From UBA1309 sp047605645 (GTDB lineage Bacteria > Bacteroidota > Bacteroidia > Bacteroidales > Dysgonomonadaceae), in contig JASGFJ010000016.1 of NCBI GenBank assembly GCA_047605645.1, positions 1 to 64,000 on the forward strand: 64,000 nt of DNA. The letters run 5' to 3'. The stretch's first letter is position 1; each line of letters begins with the position of its first letter. The notes below the pieces were generated by a model, which worked only from the letters and a program-made list of their open reading frames with translations, was not told the origin of the DNA and made no database searches. The position numbers and the translations under genes were made by a program. Of this stretch, positions 54,618-63,898 are shown in pieces.

Positions 54618-57600
54618 TCAATTTGTATGGCATGGGGATGAGTCTACGGGATATTTCATCTCATATTGAGGAGATCTATGCATCTCAATATATTCCGATG
54701 GTGAAACGCCGTAATACTTCTTAAACACAGTCGAGAAATGCGTTGGGCTGACAAATCCGACCGAATATGCCGTTCGAGAGACATCCAATCCTTTTTCAAT
54801 GAGTAGTAAGGGTGCTTGTTTCATTCTCATATTTCGAATAAAGTCAATCGTTGAAAAACCTGTAACTTCTTTCATTTTTCGATGCAGTTGAACCCGACTA
54901 ACTCCGACTCTTGTCACCAAAAACTCTACGTTTAATTCAGAATTTCCAATATTTTCATTAACAACATTCATTATTCGTTCCATGAGCACTTCATTGTCTG
55001 ATTTTTTCTCAATGTTTTTAATTCGTCCTTTTTGCTCTTGCTCTCCCGAAAATTTACCTTTAAGAATATTCCTGTTTAAAATGAGGTTATTAATAACTGC
55101 CAATAATTCTTCTATATTAAATGGCTTTGGAATGTAACCATCAGCGCCTTTGTTTAACCCTTCTGTCTTGTCCTTAAATTCGACTTTTGAGGTTAATAGG
55201 ATAATTGGTATTTGGCAAACACTATTATTGCCTTTCAAATTTTTCACTAAGGTCAATCCATCCATCTGAGGCATAATAACATCGGATATAATCAAATCTG
55301 GAGATTGGGTCGAAGCCATCTCTAAAGCTTCATAACCATTTGTAGCAGTAATTACTTTATACAAATCACTCAACTCTTGCTTAAAAAAATCTCGGATGTC
55401 GATATCATCATCTACCACTAAGATTTTATAATTCTTTTTTTTCTTATCGGATTTCTTCTTTGTTTCTAATTCAGGAATAAAATGCTGTTGTTTGAGTACG
55501 GGTCTCGTGTTAGAAACTTCTTCAGCAAGATCTTCTTTACTCACATGCTCTTTTCCCAATGGAATCGATAAAGAGAAACAGCTTCCCTTAGTTCCATCTG
55601 TTCTATTATTGGCTCTAATTGTTCCATGATGTAGATGAACAAGTGTTTTAGCTAGATTCAATCCAATACCTGAACTCGTAGTGAATGCTTCTTGATTGTC
55701 ACCCTGATAAAAGCGATCAAATATCTTTTCTATTTCATCTTCACATAGACCTATACCTGAATCAGTTACACTTATTTCAAAGTAATTGCGTAACGGGGAC
55801 TTGTTCTCCTTTGTGGACAAAGAAATGATTATCTCTCCACCATCGGGCGTATATTTGAACGCATTAGACAGCAGGTTGATTAATATTTTATCAAAATTAT
55901 TCCGATCAATCCATGCCAATAAAGAGTTCGTGGGATGTTTAAATTCGAAATGAATCTTTCGTTGAATAGATTGTTCTTCAAAAATAGAAAACGCTTCTTG
56001 GATAAATCCGACCATTTCTGTTTCAGTATATTTCAGCTTCATCTGTCCTTTGTCAATTTTTCGAATGTCCAAAATTTGATTTACAAGATTTAATAATCTG
56101 TTTACATTTCGATACATGCTTCGCAGCCTTGTTTGAGTTTGTTGATCGAAATTTCCTTGTAGAAGTATTTCAAGTGGCGAGACTAAAAGAGTCAGAGGCG
56201 ACCTTAACTCGTGTGAAATATTTGTAAAGAATCGAAGTTTTGATTCATTAATCAATTCAACCCTCTTTTTGCGAAGTATGTCTGCTATTAATAGTCCAAT
56301 GGATATAATAATCAAAGTATATATTAGGTATGCCCAAAAACTTCTGTACCAAGGAGGCAATATATTTAAGGTAAGGTATTTAACCGGTGAATATACTCCA
56401 TATTTTGATGCCCGCACTTCTAAAGTGTATTTTCCGGGATCTAAATTGTAATAAGTTATTTGATTAACGCCGGGAAGAGTCGCATACCATTTATTGCTAA
56501 GGCTTTTTATCCTATATTCATAAAAAATATTTTCATGGTCATTAAAATCCATTGTAGAAAACTCAAACGTAACAGTGTTGTCTTGAAAAGCAAAAGAAAA
56601 CTCTTTGGCGTCTTCCACTTTTGTCTTAATAATTTGTTTTCCTCCAGATTGCGTATTCGTGTTTATTAATTTATTGTCAATATATACATTTGTGGTTATT
56701 ATATTCGATTTATAGATTGGGGAAGTCAATATTTTTTCCGGCTGAAAAAAAGTGATTCCATTGTTCCCACCGAAATATATCATACCTTTTTTGTCGACAA
56801 AATATACACCTAAACTGTATATTTTATCGACTAACCCATTTCCCATATAATAATTGACAACCTTATTCTCTTTTGGTATAATTTTATTAATTCCATCAAA
56901 GGTGCTACACCAGACATTTCCAAATTTATCTTTACCAAGTCCGCAAATAACGTTGTTTGATAAACCTTTGTTTACGTCGTATAAGAAAATAACTCCCGTT
57001 TTTTTGTTTAAGCAAAATAAACCATCAAATGTTCCAATCCAAATCGTATTGTTATCTCCTTCCATTAGTAAAATACATGCCTGTTTAGATAGTAATTCTT
57101 TATTTTTAAATTTTATGAAACTATTTGTCCTTGGGTTAAAGCATGTTACTCCGTTTGCGTGTCCTAACCAGATTAGCCCTTCCGAATCACAAAGCATGGC
57201 ATTTATCCAATTATTATCTAACTTTCCTTTGCCAGTGTCCTTTTGTTTCATATCATATCTTGCATATTTTCCTGTTTTTATATTATAACGAATAAAACCG
57301 GTGCTAAATGTTGAGATGTATAGGCAGGAATCTCTTCCTTCAACCATTGTATTTATATAATTATTAAGATTGAGTTCTTTATTGAAAGGAATATTTGAAA
57401 AATCTATTTGTCCGGTGTTTTTGTTCATTTTTGCTAATCCCTTGGAATGAGAGCTAATCCAAAGGGTATTATAAGAGTCTTCATATAGGTTTATTACATC
57501 TTGCACATTGTTGAAATGTGTAACATTTTGCCTTGAGTGGTTGATTTTATAAACCCCATATCCATTAGCTGAATAGAATATATTTCCATCATAATCTTTC

Positions 57601-58667
57601 AAAATGCTATTAATAACACTTCCTGACCGATCTTTTATATTAGAAAATTCCAATGAGCCAAATTGTTTTGGGTTGCCTTGAAGCGTTAAAATACCTTTTT
57701 TAAAAGTACCAAGCCACAAATTCAGATCTTTATCCTCCATCAAAGCAGGAATTGATGTGTAATAGTAGTAATAATAGCGGTCTGAAGCTGCATTATATGT
57801 AATTTTTTTTAGGGTATTGGTTTTATAGTCAATATAATATAGCCCTCTTCCGTTGGTGCTGACATAAATATATCCTTTTTTTGTTTTAATCATCCTTATG
57901 GCAGGCAATATTTTGCCATCATCCGTTGTTATGGTTGAAAAAGTTTGGTTCTTTTTATCGTAAATCGATAAAGAAGACGGTGTTGACATGTATAATCTTC
58001 CGGCATTATCCTCTATCATGCTAGTAATTGAATTATATGAAATTTCCGGATAGTGATAAAGCTTTTTCTCGTATGTAGCCGGATTGATTCTGTATAATCC
58101 GGTATTGCAAACAGCAAGCCAAAGATAATTTTGCTTGTCTTGATAAAGATATGCGACATAATCCCCCACCATTCGGGTAATGTGTTTCTCTTGCTTGGCT
58201 TCTTTTGTTTTTTTATTCACAGAAAATATACCATCTCCCGAAGTTGTTACCCAGATTTGTCCATTATTCAGTTCTATCACATCATATATGTACGGTGTAA
58301 TTTTTCCCGGAAATGAGATTGTTTCGAAATTATCTGTTCGCTCGTCGTAATATTGAAGCCCTTTTTCGCAACCAACCCACAGCGTATTTCCCTTATCAAT
58401 CATTAAAGCTTTTATGCTGTTTCCCAGTAATAAAGAACCATTTTGTTTGCTTAGATAATAAGTAAATTTTATTCCATCGTATTTATTCAATCCATAATTT
58501 GTTGCAATCCAGATAAAACCGGTTGAGTCTTGAACAATTTTATTAATGAGATAGGATGATAATTCATTTATTCCACATTCTTTTCCTCCGAATACGCTCA
58601 AATTTTGGGCAAATATTGTGTAGATAGAGAGGATGAAAAAAGATGAATATAAAAATAGTCTTTTCAT
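54618..58667 (-). CDS. hybrid two-component system regulator (HTCS)
   Basis: A 1349-residue one-protein signalling system for polysaccharide loci. Signal peptide, then a periplasmic two-component-regulator propeller (about 25-680, repeats such as DSTGFIWIATNYGLNKYDG), a Y_Y_Y domain (about 690-760) and one transmembrane helix (about 770-790). The kinase follows with phospho-acceptor His819 (NISHELRSP), the HATPase N box NLLSNAFKYTPDGG and G boxes DSGIGL and GIGLNLAK. Then a receiver domain with Asp1129 and a C-terminal AraC-type DNA-binding domain (about 1235-1335). The nearest enzyme genes are the GH30-like xylanase and the GH115 relic, so xylan oligomers are a plausible signal. Confidence 0.95.
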   Translation of the reverse strand: MKRLFLYSSFFILSIYTIFAQNLSVFGGKECGINELSSYLINKIVQDSTGFIWIATNYGLNKYDGIKFTYYLSKQNGSLLLGNSIKALMIDKGNTLWVGCEKGLQYYDERTDNFETISFPGKITPYIYDVIELNNGQIWVTTSGDGIFSVNKKTKEAKQEKHITRMVGDYVAYLYQDKQNYLWLAVCNTGLYRINPATYEKKLYHYPEISYNSITSMIEDNAGRLYMSTPSSLSIYDKKNQTFSTITTDDGKILPAIRMIKTKKGYIYVSTNGRGLYYIDYKTNTLKKITYNAASDRYYYYYYTSIPALMEDKDLNLWLGTFKKGILTLQGNPKQFGSLEFSNIKDRSGSVINSILKDYDGNIFYSANGYGVYKINHSRQNVTHFNNVQDVINLYEDSYNTLWISSHSKGLAKMNKNTGQIDFSNIPFNKELNLNNYINTMVEGRDSCLYISTFSTGFIRYNIKTGKYARYDMKQKDTGKGKLDNNWINAMLCDSEGLIWLGHANGVTCFNPRTNSFIKFKNKELLSKQACILLMEGDNNTIWIGTFDGLFCLNKKTGVIFLYDVNKGLSNNVICGLGKDKFGNVWCSTFDGINKIIPKENKVVNYYMGNGLVDKIYSLGVYFVDKKGMIYFGGNNGITFFQPEKILTSPIYKSNIITTNVYIDNKLINTNTQSGGKQIIKTKVEDAKEFSFAFQDNTVTFEFSTMDFNDHENIFYEYRIKSLSNKWYATLPGVNQITYYNLDPGKYTLEVRASKYGVYSPVKYLTLNILPPWYRSFWAYLIYTLIIISIGLLIADILRKKRVELINESKLRFFTNISHELRSPLTLLVSPLEILLQGNFDQQTQTRLRSMYRNVNRLLNLVNQILDIRKIDKGQMKLKYTETEMVGFIQEAFSIFEEQSIQRKIHFEFKHPTNSLLAWIDRNNFDKILINLLSNAFKYTPDGGEIIISLSTKENKSPLRNYFEISVTDSGIGLCEDEIEKIFDRFYQGDNQEAFTTSSGIGLNLAKTLVHLHHGTIRANNRTDGTKGSCFSLSIPLGKEHVSKEDLAEEVSNTRPVLKQQHFIPELETKKKSDKKKKNYKILVVDDDIDIRDFFKQELSDLYKVITATNGYEALEMASTQSPDLIISDVIMPQMDGLTLVKNLKGNNSVCQIPIILLTSKVEFKDKTEGLNKGADGYIPKPFNIEELLAVINNLILNRNILKGKFSGEQEQKGRIKNIEKKSDNEVLMERIMNVVNENIGNSELNVEFLVTRVGVSRVQLHRKMKEVTGFSTIDFIRNMRMKQAPLLLIEKGLDVSRTAYSVGFVSPTHFSTVFKKYYGVSPSEYIEMHRSPQYEMKYPVDSSPCHTN

Positions 58668-58985
58668 AGATATTTAGTTTTTCAGGATACTTAAGAATAA
58701 ATGCCTCGTAAAGATAGTCAATATTGGAAACAAATATGACACACATTTTTAGGTGTTACAAATAGAAGTGTTTGTGAAACAAACAGAAATATCGTTGGTA
58801 CAATTTGAGATAAGAATGAAACAATAGTAACGGTTATAAGGCTAGTCTTTATTTATTTTTGTCAAACGATATTCTTGGATATAAGTGATCTTTTTTATGC
58901 TAAAAATAGAGTTCGATCTTTAAAATGATTATCGGATATATGGTCTAAAAAATCCTTTTTTATAAATACGAATTATTTGGAGGCC
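58668..58985. other. HTCS upstream region, no gene seen
   Basis: AT-rich spacer between the HTCS start and the IS1595 relic. No clear consensus promoter for the HTCS was found here. Confidence 0.4.
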
Positions 58986-59660
58986 ATGGATTTGAAAGAG
59001 CTAAATACAAATTTTGCCGCCAGGCAAAGCTTACGAGCAAATACTGTCATGATGGTTCTCAATTACGGTTTCGTTACTGGGTCATTGCTATCCACTTGCT
59101 CACAAGCGCAAAGAAAAGTTTTTCAGTGGCAGAACTCCATCGGCAACTAGGGCACAAGCGCTACGAGCCAATCTGGACTTTGCTCCAGAAGCTACGTACG
59201 GTCATGGGCAAAAGAGATGAGATCTATTCATTGTCAGGGGGCGTTGAGCTGGGCGAAAGCTTCTTTTCAACTAAAACTACTGATGAGTAAAAAGAAAAGC
59301 CATTGAAAAAAGACTGCAGAAGCCAGAAAAAGAGCAAATTCTTTGTGATGGCAGAAATTCAGCCCGTTGAAGAGTAGACAACCCAAACCGGTAAGTCCCA
59401 ACAAGTGGGCCATATCAAAATGGTTGTTATAAATGATTTGAGTTCAGCCACGATATCTCAAGCGGTCGAAAGCCATGGAACTAGAGAATCAACCATTGAT
59501 TCTGATGCTTCAACCTCTTACGTCAAATTAAAAGATATTGTCAAAGAACACCGGCCACAAGTAATACCAAAACAAGAAATAGGAAAGATATTGCTTTGGA
59601 TACATATAGCAATCAGTACCACCAAACGGATGTTATTGGATATTTATCACGATACAAAAC
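58986..59660 (+). pseudogene. IS1595-family (ISXO2-like) transposase, broken
   Basis: Frames give FRYWVIAIHLLTSAKKSFSV, QLGHKRYEPIWTLLQKLR, SGGVELGESFF and GHIKMVVINDLSSATISQAV, with TIDSDASTSYVKLKDIV and a truncated end. These are the motifs of ISXO2-like DDE transposases. In the usual VELDE(A/T)FF motif the catalytic Asp is Gly here, the N-terminal zinc-ribbon part is deleted, and there are internal stops and shifts. It is dead and joins directly to a glycoside hydrolase remnant. Confidence 0.7.
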
Positions 59661-59667
59661 CTGACCT

Positions 59668-59910
59668 CAATATCTTATCGATGCGTCGGATAAATTTCAG
59701 GAGTATTGCTCCAATCCGTATTGGGAAAAACCTCTGGTAACCAATACTCGGATCAACCGCGCGACTTTAAAGATAGCTAAAAGCGGTGCGCATACCTTGG
59801 AGGTTTGGATGGTAGATCTATGAGTAATTGTTCAAAAGATAATTACAGACATATAGCTATAAACAATCCGGCCTTGATCCTCCCGAAAGCTATTTTAATA
59901 CCGGGATAGC
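59668..59910 (+). pseudogene. C-terminal remnant of a GH115-like alpha-glucuronidase
   Basis: One frame reads YLIDASDKFQEYCSNPYWEK, TNTRINRATLKIAKSGAHTL, EVWMVD and, after a stop and a shift, VIVQKIITD and SYKQSGLDPPESYFN. The pattern (S)GxHTLxVWMVDPGVVxQKI...GPPES is that of the GH115 C-terminal domain. GH115 enzymes remove 4-O-methyl-glucuronic acid from xylan, matching the GH30-like xylanase next to it. Only about 75 codons remain. Confidence 0.5.
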
Positions 59911-60150
59911 TCCATCTACATGGAGGATTGTTGCATAAATCGAGTAAACAAAAGCAGAGACCGGATGATTGATGTCGGCAATTAACCTCTTTGGTTTGCG
60001 AGGTTTTTTAGAGAATAACAAACGGAAGAGAGTTTGCCAACAGATTATATAAATATTAACAAAGAAAGGAGGTGTATCATGCTGTAGTAAGAAACTGATA
60101 ACCAATCAATTTGTTTTTTTATTAAGATTATTATTAATTAAATTATTATC

Positions 60151-61338
60151 ATGAAAACAAGATTACTAATATTAATGACAGTAGGTCTATTGTTTGCCGG
60201 GTGTTCAAAGGAAGTAGAACAATCCCTCTCAACAAGTAATATGCAGTTAAAATCAGCTTCAGTTATTGATGGTAGCACTACCTATCAAAGTATTGATGGT
60301 TTTGGCTTCTCCGACGGATGGTGTAATACTTTGAGCAGCGCCAAGAACAATGCACTCTATAATACGATCGGGATGAATATTTTTCGCGCTTTTATTCAGC
60401 CCACTGGTGGTTACACCACACCCTCAGCCAATATTGCTGCAGCAAGATCAGCTGGCGCAACTGTGTTTTGTACGTTTTGGCCAAAAGATGAATGGAAAGT
60501 GTCCTCGACAGACAATCATCTAGATTCCGCTCATTTTGCCGACTATGCCAACTATATAAAAAGCCTCTCTTCTCCCTTTGATTACGTTTCACCTTTTAAT
60601 GAACCGGATAATGTAGGTGGTTCCATGCATTCCCAGAGTTCAGGAACTGAGATCCGGGATTTCGTAAAAGCCCAGGGCAGCAATTGTGGAAAACCGATTA
60701 TTGTTGCAGAGGCAATGTCATTTAACGACTCATGGACTGATCCTACTCTGAACGATGCAACTGCAGCCAGTAAAGTTTCAATTATTGGCGGCCATATCTA
60801 CGGAAATGGTCTGAGGGTTCATCAAAATGCAATTGACAAAGGCAAACATGTTTGGCAAACAGAGCATTTTGTAGAAAATCAAAACGACATAACATCAGCT
60901 TTAACTCTTGCCAAAGAGGTTAGTGATTGCATGTATAACCAATTCAGTGCCTATGTTTATTGGTGGGTAAATGATTCAAAAAGTGAGAACCTTGTAAACA
61001 ACGACGGCACCATTTACAAAGGCGGCTATGTTTTTGGCCAGTTTGCAAAATGGATACGCCCAGGCAAGGTTCGGATTGCAGCTAACTACAATCCTGCTAC
61101 CAACATTTATATTACAGCTTATCGCAATAATGGAATTGTTATTGTTGCCTTAAACACCGGTCCCTCGTCAGTCAGCCAGACATTTACTATCCAAAATATA
61201 TCTGGACTGAGTCTGCTAAATGTGCATAGAACCTCTAGTAGTGAAAATATGGCATCAATCGGGACCATAGCCGTAACAAACAATGCTTTCACTTATGCAC
61301 TGCCAGCTCAAAGTGTCACTACATTTCATCAATATTGA
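60151..61338 (+). CDS. GH30-family xylanase-like lipoprotein
   Basis: A 395-residue lipoprotein (LLFAGCSK lipobox) of the GH30 type, most like subfamily 8 glucuronoxylan endo-xylanases. The (beta/alpha)8 barrel starts YQSIDGFGFSDGWCN. The acid/base is Glu151 (SPFNEPD) and the nucleophile Glu238 (HVWQTEHF). The C-terminal beta domain (about 300-395: NGIVIVALNTGPSSVSQTFTI) is the usual GH30 side domain. Surface location and the neighbouring GH115 remnant and HTCS regulator suggest the relic of a xylan-use locus. Exact substrate is inferred from family, not shown. Confidence 0.85.
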   Translation: MKTRLLILMTVGLLFAGCSKEVEQSLSTSNMQLKSASVIDGSTTYQSIDGFGFSDGWCNTLSSAKNNALYNTIGMNIFRAFIQPTGGYTTPSANIAAARSAGATVFCTFWPKDEWKVSSTDNHLDSAHFADYANYIKSLSSPFDYVSPFNEPDNVGGSMHSQSSGTEIRDFVKAQGSNCGKPIIVAEAMSFNDSWTDPTLNDATAASKVSIIGGHIYGNGLRVHQNAIDKGKHVWQTEHFVENQNDITSALTLAKEVSDCMYNQFSAYVYWWVNDSKSENLVNNDGTIYKGGYVFGQFAKWIRPGKVRIAANYNPATNIYITAYRNNGIVIVALNTGPSSVSQTFTIQNISGLSLLNVHRTSSSENMASIGTIAVTNNAFTYALPAQSVTTFHQY

Positions 61339-61387
61339 TATTTACTGCTAAAAAGGAGCTTTGCAGATTTTGCACCATAATGACAAT

Positions 61388-61421
61388 AATAATGAGGCAG
61401 CATTGTCTCTGCCTCATTATT
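61388..61421 (+). terminator. terminator of the GH30 gene
   Basis: A 13-bp perfect stem aataatgaggcag/ctgcctcattatt with an 8-base loop, 50 bases past the stop; only a weak T run follows. Confidence 0.65.
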
Positions 61422-61539
61422 AGTCGTGAGAAAATATGATATTGAAGCTTTATAACTAATTCATACTAGTATCCTAACATGACAACTTAGGGACTTAATC
61501 AAGAAGCGAAGCTCGTAGTAAATTTGAGCGTGATGAGTT

Positions 61540-62274
61540 TAGAAACAATATTTGCTGCCATTGTTGTCAGGTAACCCTGGGGTTTTCATAATTTGACGTG
61601 TATCAAATAGTCCAGATAGATATAGATTGGTAATACAACTTCTCTGAGCAGTATGGATAGTAACAAGTTCATACTTAGCCTTAACAGCCAGACCGTTGCC
61701 GTTTCTGGAATACACAATTTTGCCTTTACCCTCCTTCTCAAGCTCTTCCATAGTTAGAGTTGTCGGAAATTCTTGAAATAACCATGGAACAGTAGCTGAT
61801 AGCTCCTTGCAGATTTCTTTGATATAACGATTTAGAACTTATTCATTTAGCTTTGGAAATGAATAATTGTATTTCTCGGCAATTACAATCAGGTTCTTGT
61901 TGAGAATTGGTACGACTACAGTGGCATTGGTTTTCTCTTGAGCCAAACTCACAATATCAAATCCCTTACTTGATTTACGAAAGTTGTCTTTGTTAAAATT
62001 GTTATAGTCAGAAATTCGTTGTTCTGTATAAACTCCACCAAGAAAAATATCCCTTACTTGATACTTCAGCGAACCTTCTTTCAGAGAAAATGCGTATAAT
62101 GCTTGTAATTCGCGATCGGTTAAATATACCTTAGTTACTTGCTCATCTGTTCTCACTTGCTTTTTGTATATCTAGTCAAGAGCAGTTCTATTATCATCAA
62201 TTTTGTCTGTCAAGCCAAATGAGAGCAAGGCCTTTAGATCGATTATATATTTATTGAGTACTTTCTTTGACATG
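61540..62274 (-). pseudogene. tyrosine integrase, core and partial catalytic domain, broken
   Basis: Minus-strand frames give MSKKVLNKYIIDLKALLSFG, then a stop, TKVYLTDRELQALYAFSLKE, RDIFLGGVYTEQRISDYNNF, NFRKSSKGFDIVSLAQEKTN and VVVPILNKNLIVIAEKYNYS. Another stop follows, then VLNRYIKEICKELS and HTAQRSCITNLYLSGLFDTR. This is a Bacteroidales element integrase. The catalytic HxxR box reads HTAQRS (normally HTARRS), and the end with the second His and Tyr is garbled. At least three in-frame stops make it dead. It reads away from the second tRNA-Phe. Confidence 0.75.
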
Positions 62275-62920
62275 TAGACGAATCATCCCCATACATTCTT
62301 CGGCTCTCTCTATCTTTTTTCTGCTCCCCCAAAAGCAGAAAAGAAATCCAATTCTCTCACAAAGCTAAAAAAAACGCACACAAACATACATTTCAAAATA
62401 GTCATGACAACATCACCCCACGCAACAAGGAAGAGATCCTTGACAACATGAATACGCCAGGCAACATGCTATCACAACCGACTGGAGCAAACCGAAACGC
62501 CTCAAATCATCGAACACAAACGCAAGAGGCACAGACTGAGATAAACTTTCCCTCCTAACAAGTAGATGAATCACGTCAAGAGCCGTTCAAAGGAAGCTAT
62601 AACCAATCATAAACAGGAAGGTACATGTAATTACGAAAAAGAGGTTTGCAAAGTATCACCGAATAACAAAAAAACACCCTTTAAAGAGCGAAAGAATAAT
62701 AACGAAGGAAAATGCACCATCCATCAGCTGCTTAAATATATAAGTTCAGAGAAGTAATAAGCTATGGAAAAAGCAGCCACAAAAAAAGGCAGCCAGTTCG
62801 ACCATCAAAGCCCAGCACAGACATGCAGCTATTCCCTTGGTTACAAATAGATTTTCGCACCAGAAGAGAAAAGGAAAGAATACTGAAGTTGAAAAACAAG
62901 CAACAATTTGAATAAAAAAA
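62275..62920. other. non-coding or decayed stretch before tRNA-Phe copy 2
   Basis: No supported gene. One plus-strand frame near 62410-62560 (NITPRNKEEILDNMNTPGNM and on to a stop) looks somewhat protein-like and may be a gene scrap. A short frame at 62566-62757 is low-complexity Lys/Asn-rich and not convincing. Confidence 0.4.
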
Positions 62921-62951
62921 TTTGGCACTTTACAAAATTAGACTACCTTTG
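62921..62951 (+). promoter_or_regulatory. promoter of tRNA-Phe copy 2
   Basis: TTTG (62921-62924), 19-base spacer, TACCTTTG (62944-62951). The spacer and the following gcacacgcaaa match the promoter of copy 1. Confidence 0.75.
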
Positions 62952-62973
62952 CACACGCAAAAAGCAACATGTT

Positions 62974-63046
62974 GGTGCCATAGCTCAGTTGGTAGAGCAA
63001 AGGACTGAAAATCCTTGTGTCCCCGGTTCGATTCCTGGTGGCACCA
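62974..63046 (+). tRNA. tRNA-Phe (GAA anticodon), copy 2
   Basis: Identical over all 73 bases to 51081-51153 and in the same orientation, with a similar promoter but a different downstream terminator. Confidence 0.97.
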
Positions 63047-63058
63047 CGAAAAAAGTAC

Positions 63059-63090
63059 TCCCGATATTTATTCAATATCGGGAATTTTTA
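63059..63090 (+). terminator. terminator after tRNA-Phe copy 2
   Basis: Stem tcccgatatt (63059-63068) pairs with aatatcggga (63074-63083), followed by a T run. Confidence 0.85.
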
Positions 63091-63334
63091 TTTTAAACCA
63101 TTGATGGCAGAACAGAGCCAGAATATCGATAAAACCTAAAGGATAATTCCCTCCCACAGATAAAGCAAGAATAATCATTCGTAAAGCACGAGAGACTCTT
63201 CGAAAACACACTCCCAACAGTATAAAAAGTATCATTGTTGCTATTAACAAAAAAACGATCATCAAAAGAGGCGCCTCAGAACAAGACGAGAAATGAACTT
63301 TAATTGATGTTTTTTTTAGTAATTTCGTGAACAT
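63068..63334 (-). CDS. possible small membrane protein
   Basis: An 88-residue frame with two hydrophobic segments (LLMIVFLLIATMILFILLGV at 23-42 and a second near 52-75) separated by a basic stretch RRVSRALRM. This is a plausible double-spanning membrane protein with positive-inside charge. Its stop lies inside the tRNA-Phe terminator, which is unusual, and no family is recognised. Confidence 0.35.
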   Translation of the reverse strand: MFTKLLKKTSIKVHFSSCSEAPLLMIVFLLIATMILFILLGVCFRRVSRALRMIILALSVGGNYPLGFIDILALFCHQWFKIKIPDIE

Positions 63335-63401
63335 GAATACTCTAAAAACTGATTAGAGCAGAATTCGGTATACTTTTTTGAGCGACTTTTTAAGATTATA
63401 G

Positions 63402-63839
63402 ATGCATACAACAGATGAATATATTCTTACGATTACGTTTGACCCTCCTTTCTGGATAGTTCTTTTTGAGAAAACAGAGAAAGAGAAATACTCCGTTGCC
63501 CGAGAGGTGATAGGAACATCAGAACCAACAAATGCGGAACTTATGCTATTCTTTGACAGACTTAATTTCAACAAGATACATTATACTGAACCGATTGAAG
63601 AGGAGAAAGTGCAGAAGAGTAAAATTAGTTTTAAAAAGATGCAGAAAAAGGTAAAACTAGCAACAGAACAAACAAACTATAAACATACATATAGCAAAGC
63701 ACATGAAGAACTAAAAAAACAACAAGAACTAAAAAAACAGGAAAGGAAGTCGGCATCTAAAGAAGAAAAAGAAGAAGAGAAAGAACGAAAATTTGAGCTT
63801 AAGCAAGAAAAGAAAAAGCAGAAACTAAGAGGCAGGTAA
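63402..63839 (+). CDS. YjdF-family (DUF2992) protein
   Basis: A 145-residue protein. The N-terminal beta part reads YILTITFDPPFWIVLFEKTE and VAREVIGTSEPTNAELMLFF. A long, highly charged helical tail follows, KKMQKKVKLATEQT...ASKEEKEEEKERKFELKQEK, ending RGR, exactly the YjdF/DUF2992 layout. In some Firmicutes yjdF is controlled by a riboswitch sensing azaaromatic compounds. The short leader here (67 bases from the minus-strand neighbour's start) shows no such structure by eye. Function unknown, possibly nucleic-acid binding. Confidence 0.88.
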   Translation: MHTTDEYILTITFDPPFWIVLFEKTEKEKYSVAREVIGTSEPTNAELMLFFDRLNFNKIHYTEPIEEEKVQKSKISFKKMQKKVKLATEQTNYKHTYSKAHEELKKQQELKKQERKSASKEEKEEEKERKFELKQEKKKQKLRGR

Positions 63840-63898
63840 TTCCCTGTTAATCATCAAAATAAATAAATGAAACTAAAGATTTAGCCTCAAAAACGGCG

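Noticed and set aside
62318..62341. Terminator-like hairpin tttctgct/agcagaaa
   Set aside because: No T run follows on either strand in the right position and no gene ends nearby.
62566..62757. 63-codon plus-strand frame
   Set aside because: Lys/Asn-rich low-complexity content, no promoter or family; more likely chance in AT-rich DNA.
63335..63401. yjdF riboswitch upstream of the YjdF-family gene
   Set aside because: Only 67 bases are available and no matching stem pattern was seen.
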